From Glycomyces amatae (GTDB lineage Bacteria; Actinomycetota; Actinomycetes; Mycobacteriales; Micromonosporaceae), in NCBI RefSeq assembly GCF_020991375.1, contig NZ_JAJLQZ010000008.1, forward strand, positions 177,205 to 241,204: a stretch of 64,000 nt of DNA. The letters are read 5' to 3'. The notes under the pieces were generated by a model that saw nothing but the letters and a program-made list of their open reading frames with translations, did no database searches and was not told the DNA's origin. Shown here piece after piece: positions 55,602-63,926 of the stretch (the first letter of the stretch is position 1; the number at the start of each line of letters is the position of its first letter). A program made the position numbers and the translations under genes.

Positions 55602-56533
55602 CCACCGCTGCTGTCCGAACGAAGTCCCCGCGCAAGAGCCGGCGCCCCGCGTGGGACGAGGAGCCGTCCGTCTTCGGGAAGCTGGTCAAGGCGGCCTTCC
55701 TCGTCTGCTACGCCGCCGCGATCGTCCTCCCGATCTGGGCGGTCGTGGCCACCAGCTTCGCGAGCGAGGAGGCCCTCCAGAAGGCCGGCGGGAACCTGCT
55801 GCTGCTCCCCACCGAGCTCAGCGCGCAGGCCTACCGCGAGATCCTGGGCGGCGGCGCGCTCACCAACTCGCTGCTGGTGACCGTGCTCCTGACCGCCGGG
55901 GGCACCGCGATCTCGATGGTGCTCACCATCGGCGCGGCCTACGGGCTGTCGCGGCCCGGGTCGCTGATGCACCGCCCGCTGCTCATGCTGGTGCTGTTCA
56001 CGTTCCTGTTCGGGCCGGGCATGTACCCCAGCTACCTGGTGGTGCAGCAGCTGGGGCTGCTCGACACCTACTGGTCGCTGATCCTGCCCTCGGCGCTGAA
56101 CGCGTTCAACCTGATCGTGCTGCGCGCGTTCTTCATGAACAGCGTGCCCGCGGAGCTCATCGACGCCGCGAAGATGGACGGGGCCGGGGAGTTCCGGATC
56201 CTGTTCAAGGTCGTGCTGCCGATGTCGAAGGCGATCCTGGCGGTCATCGCGCTGTTCTACGCGGTGGGCTACTGGAACATCTACTTCCAGGCGGTGCTGT
56301 ACACCCCGGGCCTGGAGACCCAGCCGATCCAGGTGGTGCTCCAGCGGATGCTCATGTCGACGCAGGGGATGCCCGGCGCCGACATCGGCCAGTACCAGGC
56401 CGCCGAGGCGGCCCCGACCGCGGCGCTGAAGATGGCCGTGGTGGTCTGCACGATCGTCCCGATCGTGATCATGTACCCGTTCATCCAGAAGCACTTCACG
56501 AAGGCGATCATCACCGGCGCCATCAAGGGCTAG
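55598..56533 (+). CDS. ABC sugar transporter permease (LplC/YtcP type)
   Basis: 311 residues, about six membrane helices. The EAA motif appears as ELIDAAKMDGAGEFRILFKV, the contact for the ATPase. The start overlaps the stop of the upstream permease by 4 nt. The operon ends here; no ATPase follows. Confidence 0.92.
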   Translation: MTTAAVRTKSPRKSRRPAWDEEPSVFGKLVKAAFLVCYAAAIVLPIWAVVATSFASEEALQKAGGNLLLLPTELSAQAYREILGGGALTNSLLVTVLLTAGGTAISMVLTIGAAYGLSRPGSLMHRPLLMLVLFTFLFGPGMYPSYLVVQQLGLLDTYWSLILPSALNAFNLIVLRAFFMNSVPAELIDAAKMDGAGEFRILFKVVLPMSKAILAVIALFYAVGYWNIYFQAVLYTPGLETQPIQVVLQRMLMSTQGMPGADIGQYQAAEAAPTAALKMAVVVCTIVPIVIMYPFIQKHFTKAIITGAIKG

Positions 56534-56546
56534 CCGACGCGTCCGA

Positions 56547-56574
56547 GGGCCGCCTCCGCGAGCGGAGGCGGCCC
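56547..56574 (+). terminator. Terminator of the sugar ABC operon
   Basis: A perfect inverted repeat, 13-bp arms (GGGCCGCCTCCGC) and a 2-nt loop, 14 bp after the permease stop. Confidence 0.7.
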
Positions 56575-56705
56575 TTCGCGTCCCCGCGCGGGGCATCCGC
56601 CGACCGGCCCCCGCCGAAAGTCCTGAATCGCCGTGGGGGACCTGCGGATTGCTAGACTCCCGACTGCCGCAAACGGCCCTCCCTACGCCGGAAACCGGGT
56701 TCCAC

Positions 56706-57578
56706 ATGCCTCATCGGTTCAGCCCCGCCCTCACCGGGAAGACGATCGCGTGGGCCGTCGGCGCCGTGGTCGCGGTCTTCTCGCTCACGATCGGCGTCCT
56801 CGCGGCGATGCCCGAGCCGGAGGCGGACATCCGGCTCTCGCCGGCGCCGGAGCCGAGCTCCGAGGGCGAGGCGGACCCCGAGTCGGCGGCCGCGGACTTC
56901 ATGGGCGGGGCCGGGCTGGCCGGCGAGTTCGGCTTCGCGCTCTACGACTCGGCCGAGGACCGGTACCTGCTCGCCTACCGCCCCGACGACGTCCACTTCT
57001 CGATGTCGGTCTCCAAGGTCCTCATCGCCGTCGGCGCGCTCCGGGCCGGGGCCGACCCGTCCAGGGTGGCCGAGATGATCTCCAGGAGCGACGACCCGAT
57101 CGCCAACGAGCTGTGGGGCGTCGTGGAGGGCCCGGTCGTCATCGAGGAGCTGGCGGAGGAGATGGGGCTCGAGCACACCACGCCTTCGCCGGACTGGGGG
57201 CGCTGGGGCGACGTGCTGATCTCCGCCTCGGACATCGTGCGGATGTACGAGTTCGTCCTCACCGGACTGCCCGAGGGCGACCGCGCCGTCATCGTCGACG
57301 CGATGGCGGCGACCACGGAGTTCGGGTCCGACGGCTACGACCAGACCTTCGGGATCCCCACCGCCGCCGACGGCCTCGACTGGGCGGTGAAGCAGGGCTG
57401 GGGCTGCTGCAAGCCCGACCTGTTCCTCGTCTCGACCGGGACCATCGGCCCGGACCACCGCTACATCGCGGCGGTCTTCGGCGCCTGGGACGAGCACGAG
57501 GTGAGCGAGGAGCAGGCCGCCCGGGAGATGACCGCCGTGGCCGAGTTCCTCGTCGGCGCCCTTCCCGACCCTGCTTGA
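56706..57578 (+). CDS. Exported serine hydrolase, class A beta-lactamase-like
   Basis: 290 residues. One N-terminal membrane helix (about 13-34) leads to an acidic linker and a penicillin-binding-like domain. The serine active-site tetrad is visible as SMSVSKV (SxxK), with SRSDDPIAN (SDN-like) and a later KQGWGCC segment where a KTG motif would be expected but is altered. So it may be a divergent hydrolase rather than a true beta-lactamase. The ATG at 56706 is preferred over an in-frame TTG at 56649 because TAGACT (56653-56658) is a -10-like box. Confidence 0.75.
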   Translation: MPHRFSPALTGKTIAWAVGAVVAVFSLTIGVLAAMPEPEADIRLSPAPEPSSEGEADPESAAADFMGGAGLAGEFGFALYDSAEDRYLLAYRPDDVHFSMSVSKVLIAVGALRAGADPSRVAEMISRSDDPIANELWGVVEGPVVIEELAEEMGLEHTTPSPDWGRWGDVLISASDIVRMYEFVLTGLPEGDRAVIVDAMAATTEFGSDGYDQTFGIPTAADGLDWAVKQGWGCCKPDLFLVSTGTIGPDHRYIAAVFGAWDEHEVSEEQAAREMTAVAEFLVGALPDPA

Positions 57579-57604
57579 CCTGGACTTTCACGTGCCGGAA
57601 GGCG

Positions 57605-57649
57605 GTGAAAGCGCGCTGCAAGCGCCGTGAAAGGCGAAGGCCGCACTCT
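57605..57649 (+). promoter_or_regulatory. SARP-type direct repeats in exporter promoter
   Basis: Three direct repeats start at 57605, 57616 and 57627 (GTGAAAGCGC, CTGCAAGCGC, GTGAAAGGCG), exactly 11 bp apart. A CACTCT -10-like box (57644-57649) lies about 8 bp past the last one. This is the arrangement of AfsR/DnrI-type (SARP) targets. Confidence 0.6.
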
Positions 57650-57673
57650 GGTTCCACACCCACCGAACCAGAG
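57646..57673 (+). promoter_or_regulatory. Hairpin overlapping the exporter ribosome site
   Basis: CTCTGGTTC/GAACCAGAG, 9 bp with a 10-nt loop. Its right arm touches the GAGAGG ribosome site of the ATPase gene, so it could affect translation or be an operator. Confidence 0.45.
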
Positions 57674-57684
57674 AGGCATCCCTG

Positions 57685-58644
57685 ATGCGACACGCCATCG
57701 AAGTCCGAGGGCTGGTGAAGTCCTTCGGCGAGGTCCGCGCCCTGGACGGCGTCGACCTCGCCGCCGCCCCGGGCACGGTCCTGGGCCTGCTCGGGCCCAA
57801 CGGCGCGGGCAAGACCACCGCCGTCCGCGTCCTGTCCACGCTCACGGCCGCCGACGCCGGGACCGCCCGCGTGCTCGGGCTCGACGTCGCCTCCCAGGCG
57901 GCGCAGGTGCGCGAGCGCCTGAGCCTCACGGGCCAGTACGCCGGGCTCGACGACGCCCTGACCGGCGAGCAGAACCTCGTGCTCATCGCGCGGCTCCTCG
58001 GGGCCTCGCGGTCCCGGGCCAGGGCCCGCGCGCACGAGCTGATCGAGCGGTTCGACCTGGCCCACGCGGCCTCGCGGCCCGTCGAGGGCTACTCCGGCGG
58101 GATGCGCCGCCGGCTCGACCTGGCCGCGTCGATCGTGCGCCGCCCCGAGGTCCTGGTCCTGGACGAGCCGACCACCGGGCTCGACCCGAGCAGCCGGGGC
58201 GGACTGTGGGCGGTCGTGCGGGAGCTGGTCGCCGAGGGCACCACCGTCCTGCTGACCACCCAGTACCTGGAGGAGGCCGACCAGCTGGCCGACTCGATCG
58301 CCGTGATCGACGCCGGGCGGGTCATCGCCTCGGGCACGCCCTCGCAGCTCAAGCAGACCGTGGGCGGGCTCGTGCTGCGGATGCGGCCGGTCCGCCCCGA
58401 GGCGCTCGCGCAGCTGCGGGACCTCGCCGACTGGACCGTCGGCGCGGGCGGTCGCGAGGAGGACGGCTCCCTGTTCGTGCCCGTGGCGCACGCCGGGGAG
58501 GCCACCGCCCTCATGTCGCGGGTGTCGCAGGCCGGGATCGACCTGTCCGCGTTCGGGCTCGACGAGCCGACCCTCGACGAGGTGTTCCTGACCCTGACCG
58601 GGCACCGCACCGGTGCCGACGAGAAGACGGAGGTGGCGGCATGA
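57685..58644 (+). CDS. ABC exporter ATPase, DrrA-like
   Basis: 319 residues. Walker A GPNGAGKTTA, signature YSGGMRRRLDLAASI, Walker B VLVLDEPTTGLD, and the C-terminal DrrA extension (EPTLDEVFLTLTG). It powers export, often of hydrophobic drugs or lipids. GAGAGG precedes the ATG. It is the first gene of a two-gene operon. Confidence 0.92.
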   Translation: MRHAIEVRGLVKSFGEVRALDGVDLAAAPGTVLGLLGPNGAGKTTAVRVLSTLTAADAGTARVLGLDVASQAAQVRERLSLTGQYAGLDDALTGEQNLVLIARLLGASRSRARARAHELIERFDLAHAASRPVEGYSGGMRRRLDLAASIVRRPEVLVLDEPTTGLDPSSRGGLWAVVRELVAEGTTVLLTTQYLEEADQLADSIAVIDAGRVIASGTPSQLKQTVGGLVLRMRPVRPEALAQLRDLADWTVGAGGREEDGSLFVPVAHAGEATALMSRVSQAGIDLSAFGLDEPTLDEVFLTLTGHRTGADEKTEVAA

Positions 58645-59453
58645 CGACCGCATCGACCGCACCGGCGGCCGCGACGACGTGGTCCACGCGCCGCGGGGCG
58701 TTCGCGCAGGCGGCGTCGATGACGGCGCGCTCGCTGGTGTCGATCCGGAACCAGCCCGCGCAGCTCGTCGAGTTCCTCATGATCCCGCTCATGATCCTGC
58801 TGTCCATCACATTCTTCATGGGCGGGCAGATGATGGGCTCGTGGCAGGCGTTCCTCGACTACGCGGGCCCGGCCCTCATCGCGATGGGCCTGTTCTTCGC
58901 GATCACCACGACCGGGCTCGGCCTGTTCTCGGACCTGAAGTCGGGCGTGTTCGACCGCTTGACGGCGATGCCGGTGTCGCGCTTCGCGCTGCTGGCCGGG
59001 CGGGTCGCCGCCGACATGGTCAAGCACACGTGGGCGCTCCTCATCGTGGGCGGCGTGGCCTTCGCGATCGGCTACCGCTCCGACGGCGGCGCGGCCGGGG
59101 TCGCGGGCGCCGCGGCGGTGATCCTGCTGTTCCTGTTCGCGTGCTCCTGGACGATGGTGCTCGTGGGCCTCACGGCCAGGACCGAGGACCAGATCCAGAC
59201 GTGGATGATCAGCCTGCTCATGCCGCTGGCGTACACCTCGACGATCTTCGTGGAGAAGGAGACGCTGCCCGAGGCGGTGCAGTGGTTCGCGGCGGTCAAC
59301 CCGCTGACGTCCCTCGCCGAGTCGATGCGGGTGTTCCTCGATGGCGGGACGCCCGGCACCGAGCTGCTGACGCTCCTGGGGTGGTGCGCGGCGCTGTTCG
59401 CGGTGTTCGTGCCGCTGTCGCTGCGGGCCTACCGCAGGCGGCTCACGAGCTGA
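58641..59453 (+). CDS. ABC exporter permease, DrrB-like
   Basis: 270 residues, ABC-2 type permease with six membrane helices, including the amphipathic helix with LVEFLMIPLMILLSI and the DLKSGVFDRLTAMPVSR block. The start overlaps the stop of the ATPase gene (ATGA). Its 3' end overlaps the convergent AfsR-type gene by 11 nt. Confidence 0.9.
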   Translation: MTTASTAPAAATTWSTRRGAFAQAASMTARSLVSIRNQPAQLVEFLMIPLMILLSITFFMGGQMMGSWQAFLDYAGPALIAMGLFFAITTTGLGLFSDLKSGVFDRLTAMPVSRFALLAGRVAADMVKHTWALLIVGGVAFAIGYRSDGGAAGVAGAAAVILLFLFACSWTMVLVGLTARTEDQIQTWMISLLMPLAYTSTIFVEKETLPEAVQWFAAVNPLTSLAESMRVFLDGGTPGTELLTLLGWCAALFAVFVPLSLRAYRRRLTS

Positions 59454-62310
59454 ACGGCCAGTTGCTGCCGCTGACCATCCCGGCGGCCCGGATCTCCAGG
59501 TCCGGGTCGCCGATCTCGCGCGCCACGGCCGCGAGCTGGCGGTACAGCTGCACGACGACCTCGGAGAAGCTCAGGAAGCGGGGCAGGCCGGACTCCGCGG
59601 CCAGCAGCTCGTCGCGGGCCTCGGCGGGCCGGCCGAGGCGGCGCAGGCAGATCGCGGCCGAGATCCGGGCGGCGATGACGTTCTCGGCATTGCCCACCCG
59701 CCGGGCCCGCTGCTCGACCTCGCGCATCCGCTCCAGGGCGGCCGCGGGGTCGTCGCCGTGCTCGGCGTCGAGGCGCCACAGGGACTCGGCGATCACCGAG
59801 TCGCCCAGATCGGCCCCGAACTCGGCCTCGGCCGCGACCGCGCGGAGCAGGAGCCCCCGCGCGCCCTGGTGGTCCCCCGCGGCGATCCGGTCCCCCGCCA
59901 GGGCCTGGAGGGAGAGGATGAGCCCGAACCGCTCCCCCAGCCGCTCGAAGATCGCGTTCGACTCGGCCAGTTCGGCGGCGGCGAGCTCCCCGCGGCCCGC
60001 GCGGGCCGAGTAGTCGGAGACGAACAGGAGCGTGATGCCCCTGACCCAGTCGTCCTCGGGGCGGGCCAGCGAGTCGAGGACGGAGCGCAGTCGCGCCTCG
60101 TCCCCTGAGAGCACGGCCCGGATGACCGGCACCATCTGCGCCACGGGTTCGGACTCGTCGAGGCGATGGCGCTCGATGAGGGCCTCGGCCTCGGCGAACC
60201 CGGCGTCGACCTCGGCGGGGTCGAGCAGGCCCGCCCACAGGCCCCAGCTGCCCGCCATCGCGACCTTCGCGCGGTGGAGCGGTTCGACGGGGCCCTCCAT
60301 GGCCCGCACCTCGCGGGCGAGCTCCTGGCCTTCGAGGCGGTAGCCGCGCATCCACCAGTACCAGGAGAGCGGGGCGATGGCGCGGTGGGCGACGAGGGCG
60401 TTCCCGGCGGCGATCATGCGGCGGACCGCGGCGCCGAAGTTCCCGTGGTCGGGTGCGAGCCGTTCGAGCCACTCCACCTGCTCGGCCCGCATCAGGTGCG
60501 GTTCGGCGGCCTCGGCCGCGGCGGCGTAGTGCTCGGCGTGGCGCGTGTAGTACTCGGCGGTCTCGCCCGACTCGGCGAGTCGGGCGGCGGCGTATTCGCG
60601 GACGGTCTCCAGCATCCGGTAGCGCCCGCCGGGGAAGCGCTGCACGAGGGACTTGTCGACCAGGCCGGTGACCTGGTCGGCGGTGGCCCCGCAGACGGCG
60701 CAGGCCGCGTCGAGGTCGGCGCTGCCGTTGAAGACCGACATGCGGGCGAGGATGCGGCGCTCGGCGGGGTCGAGCAGGTCCCAGCTCCAGTCCACGACCG
60801 CGCGGAGGGTCCGCTGGCGCGGCTCGGCGGTGCGGGGGCCGCGGCCGAGCAGACCGAAGCGGTCGTCGAGGCGGGCGGCGAGGTCGCCGAGGCTCATGCC
60901 GCGCAGGCGCGCGGCCGCGAGTTCGACCGCGAGCGGCAGGCCGTCGAGCGCGGTGCAGACCTGGACGACGACGGCCGCGTTGGCCTCGTCCACGGCGAAG
61001 CCGGGGTCGCTCTGGCGGGCGCGCTCCTCGAAGAGGCGGATCGCCGCGTGCGACCGCAGTTCCGGCAGGGGGGCGTCGGGGGCGGGGAGCGGGAGGGGGC
61101 CGACGCCGAGGACGGCCTCGCCGGTGATGCCGAGCGCCTCGCGGCTGGTGGCGAGCACCCGCAGGCCGGGGACCTGCGCGAGGAGCCGCGCCAGGAGCGC
61201 GGCGACGTCCTCGACGAGGTGCTCGCAGTTGTCGACGGCGAGGATCACGTCGCGGCCCCACAGGGCCTCGACGAGGCGGGCCGTCGGCTCCTCGCTGCGG
61301 CGCGCGAGGATCGACTCGCCGAGGCCGAGGGCGTCGGTCATGACGTCGGGGAGGCGGGAGGGGTCGGCGACGGGGGCGAGCTCGACGAGGTGCACGGCGT
61401 GGCCGTCGGCGGCGAGGCGGTGGGCGGTCTCGACCGCCAGGCGGGTCTTGCCGGTGCCGCCGGGGCCGGTGAGTGTGACGAGGCGGTTGGCCTTGAGCAG
61501 GGCCGCGAGGGTCTCGAGTTCGGATTCGCGGCCGATGCATGCGGTGAGCGGCTGCGGCAGGCGGTCGGGTTTCGGCGGGGCCTTGGAGGCGACGCCGCGG
61601 AGCACGTCGAGGTGGGCGGCGGCGAGGCCCGCGGAGGGGTCGACGCCGAGCTCGTCGGCGAGCCGCCGCCGCACGGTCTCGTGGACGGCGAGGGCCTCGG
61701 CCTGGCGGCCGGAGGCCGCGAGGGCCCGCATGTAGCGGGCGGCGTCGGTCTCGTTCAGGGTGTCGGCGGCGTGGCGGGCGGCCAGTTCGGCGAGGACGGC
61801 GTCGGCGCCGTCGAGGCGCAGCCGGGCGTCGACGCGGAGGGCGGCGACGGCGTCGCGGCGGACGGCGAGGCGCACGAGGGCGGCCTCGGCGAACGCGTAC
61901 CCGTCGAGGCCGGCCAGGGCCGGTCCGCGCCACAGCGCGAGGGCGGCCTCGGCGTGCTCGCGGACGGCGGCGGGCGCGTCGTCCCGGGCGGCCGCTTCGG
62001 CGCGGGAGGCCGAGCGCTCGAACTCGGCGGCGTCGGTGGCGGCGTCGAGGCGGTAGCCGCCGGGGGTGCTCTCGAGGCGGGCGGCGCCGAGGGTGCGGCG
62101 CAGGCGGGACAGCTGGGTGTGGAGGGCGCCGAGGGCGTTGGCGGGGGCGTCGCCGGGCCAGAGGGCGTCGATGAGGGCGGCGGCGGTGACGTCGCGGCCG
62201 GATTCGAGTGCGAGCCTGGCGAGGAGGGCGCTCTGGCGTCCGGCGGGGACGCTGATCTCGGCCCCCGAGTCGTCCCGTACCCGCAACGGGCCCAGCAGTT
62301 CCACTCGCAT
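59443..62310 (-). CDS. AfsR/SARP-family transcriptional regulator
   Basis: 955 residues. An OmpR-like winged HTH (about 1-90, ALIDALWPGDAPANALGALH) and BTAD domain (about 95-245) form the SARP part. An NB-ARC ATPase follows with P-loop LTGPGGTGKTRLAVETA and VILAVDNCEHLVEDVA, then a helical TPR-like region of about 400 residues. It is a large pathway-type activator. ATG at 62310 with CAAGAT 6 nt upstream (leaderless). Convergent with, and probably controlling, the DrrAB-like exporter. Confidence 0.9.
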   Translation of the reverse strand: MRVELLGPLRVRDDSGAEISVPAGRQSALLARLALESGRDVTAAALIDALWPGDAPANALGALHTQLSRLRRTLGAARLESTPGGYRLDAATDAAEFERSASRAEAAARDDAPAAVREHAEAALALWRGPALAGLDGYAFAEAALVRLAVRRDAVAALRVDARLRLDGADAVLAELAARHAADTLNETDAARYMRALAASGRQAEALAVHETVRRRLADELGVDPSAGLAAAHLDVLRGVASKAPPKPDRLPQPLTACIGRESELETLAALLKANRLVTLTGPGGTGKTRLAVETAHRLAADGHAVHLVELAPVADPSRLPDVMTDALGLGESILARRSEEPTARLVEALWGRDVILAVDNCEHLVEDVAALLARLLAQVPGLRVLATSREALGITGEAVLGVGPLPLPAPDAPLPELRSHAAIRLFEERARQSDPGFAVDEANAAVVVQVCTALDGLPLAVELAAARLRGMSLGDLAARLDDRFGLLGRGPRTAEPRQRTLRAVVDWSWDLLDPAERRILARMSVFNGSADLDAACAVCGATADQVTGLVDKSLVQRFPGGRYRMLETVREYAAARLAESGETAEYYTRHAEHYAAAAEAAEPHLMRAEQVEWLERLAPDHGNFGAAVRRMIAAGNALVAHRAIAPLSWYWWMRGYRLEGQELAREVRAMEGPVEPLHRAKVAMAGSWGLWAGLLDPAEVDAGFAEAEALIERHRLDESEPVAQMVPVIRAVLSGDEARLRSVLDSLARPEDDWVRGITLLFVSDYSARAGRGELAAAELAESNAIFERLGERFGLILSLQALAGDRIAAGDHQGARGLLLRAVAAEAEFGADLGDSVIAESLWRLDAEHGDDPAAALERMREVEQRARRVGNAENVIAARISAAICLRRLGRPAEARDELLAAESGLPRFLSFSEVVVQLYRQLAAVAREIGDPDLEIRAAGMVSGSNWPFSS

Positions 62311-62587
62311 GGGTCTATCTTGCCGCGCGGGGAGGCGGTCCGGCCCGGAGGGCCCGTCGATCCTGAGTGGAATCTACGAGTTGCATGAACAGGTTGTCAC
62401 GGCACATCATGGGCTTTCTGTCAACTTCCCGACTGACCGCGCATTCGGCGCGATCGCGCACGTACTGTCGTTGGCAAAACCCCGACAACACTGAGGTGCG
62501 GTGTCCGCCATGGCGATCCGGCTCGAGTACCACCACGATTCCCAACTCCGCGCATCTGCCTCTCCCGACCCGGAAGGAGCACCGCCC

Positions 62588-63076
62588 ATGAGCGCTGGCC
62601 CCGCGGGCGCCCATGTGTCCGGACACTGCGCCGAGTTCAGGCTCCACACAAGGGACAACGGGGTGCAGGTCCTCCTCGCCCACGACCCCGACGGCGTCGC
62701 CGCGGCGGTCGCGACCATCGTCGCCGCCGACCTGGCGCAGGTGCCGACCGCGCTCGTGCGCGACCGGCCCGGCTACGAGCCCGGCGGGCGCCCCGACCAC
62801 GGGCTCAAGATCGTCGTCGACCGGCGGACCGAGGTGGGCGCCCTGTCGTACTACGGGCCGGGAGGCGAGGACTACGGTCCCGGCGCATGGGTGACCTTCT
62901 CGAACGAGCTGCTGGCGCCCCGGGTGCGGCTGTACCGGGACATGGACTCGGCGAGCATGTTCCCGCCGGACGCGCACATCGCGCTGAGCACGCTCGCCCG
63001 CGCGGTGGAGGACTTCCGGGCGACGGGCGGCCTGCGCCCGTCCCTGTGCATGTGGCGGCCCAGCACGGTCTGGTGA
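62588..63076 (+). CDS. Imm1-like immunity protein
   Basis: 162 residues. The C-terminal pattern FPPDAHIALSTLARAVEDFRATGGLRPSLCMW and the central beta strands VGALSYYGPGGEDYGPGAWVTF match Imm1-type proteins, which neutralise polymorphic deaminase or nuclease toxins. No toxin gene is adjacent. The ATG at 62588 has AAGGAG 8 nt upstream. The upstream interval 62311-62587 holds no gene I can support. Confidence 0.65.
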   Translation: MSAGPAGAHVSGHCAEFRLHTRDNGVQVLLAHDPDGVAAAVATIVAADLAQVPTALVRDRPGYEPGGRPDHGLKIVVDRRTEVGALSYYGPGGEDYGPGAWVTFSNELLAPRVRLYRDMDSASMFPPDAHIALSTLARAVEDFRATGGLRPSLCMWRPSTVW

Positions 63077-63139
63077 CGGGGGCCCACACCGCCGGGGCGA
63101 CGGCCTCAAGGCCGCTCGAACGCCGGATAGGCTTCGGCG

Positions 63140-63703
63140 ATGAGCACCAGTGACACCGGTTTCGGCGACGTGGTCGCCGTGCGGCGCGCCGAGGTCGCGG
63201 ACGCGGCGGCGATAGCCGCGATCGTCAACCACTACATCGCCCGCAGCACCGCGAACTTCCGGACCGAGCCGCAGTCGGCGGCCGAGTGGGAGCGCGAGAT
63301 CGACGCGTACGGCGGGCGCTACCCCTGGCTCGCGGCGGTGTACGGGGACGAAATCGTGGGCCTCGCCTATGCGAAGCCGTGGAACGCCAGGCAGGCGTAC
63401 GACTGGACCGCCGAGGCCACCGTCTACGTCGCGGAGGGCCAGCGGGGGCGCCGGGTCGGGTCGACGCTGTACCGCGAACTCCTCAAGCGCTTGGAGGCGC
63501 AGGGCTTCCGCAGTGTCATGGCCCTGGTGACGAGCCCGAACCCGGGCAGCGAGGCGCTGCACGCGGCGTTCGGCTTCGAGCCGGCGGGGACCATCAGGGA
63601 CGCCGGGTACAAGCACGGCGAGTGGCGCGACGTGGGCGTCTGGCAGAAGATGCTGGCCGAGCTGGCGGACCCGCCCGAGCCTACGGCCCCGGTGGAGGGC
63701 TAG
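63140..63703 (+). CDS. GNAT acetyltransferase, phosphinothricin-acetyltransferase-like
   Basis: 187 residues. The GNAT motif region EATVYVAEGQRGRRVGSTLYRELLKRLEAQGF and the late block GYKHGEWRDVGVWQKML match the PAT/Bar family. Natural substrates are amino acids or phosphinothricin-like compounds; exact substrate unproven. A TAGGCT -10 box 6 nt before the ATG suggests a leaderless transcript. Confidence 0.82.
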   Translation: MSTSDTGFGDVVAVRRAEVADAAAIAAIVNHYIARSTANFRTEPQSAAEWEREIDAYGGRYPWLAAVYGDEIVGLAYAKPWNARQAYDWTAEATVYVAEGQRGRRVGSTLYRELLKRLEAQGFRSVMALVTSPNPGSEALHAAFGFEPAGTIRDAGYKHGEWRDVGVWQKMLAELADPPEPTAPVEG

Positions 63704-63869
63704 TCCCCCACGGGCGGCGGTGCCGTTCGCCGTTCCAATGGAACTCTGATGATTCTCCCGGTGAACGCGTCAGGTCCCGGCCTACTGTTCTGCTCAAGGG
63801 GAAAAACAAATCCTCCTGAGGGTGACAGAGTCGCAAGGCGAGTCGATCCGACTGATGGGTGTGGGGTGA

Positions 63870-63903
63870 GATCGGGCCCGGGGCGAGAGCCCCGGGCCCG
63901 ATC
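63870..63903 (-). terminator. Hairpin downstream of xylA
   Basis: A perfect inverted repeat, 15-bp arms (GATCGGGCCCGGGGC) and a GAGA loop, 24 bp after the xylA stop. The interval 63704-63869 has no gene that I can support; a TACTGT box at 63783-63788 could start a short transcript. Confidence 0.7.
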
Positions 63904-63926
63904 CGTTCGCTGGGTATCGCCGCCGT

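Noticed and set aside
63740..63770. ECF-type promoter GGAAC...CGTC downstream of the PAT-like gene
   Set aside because: The spacing between the two boxes is about 22 nt, too long for the 16-17 nt expected.
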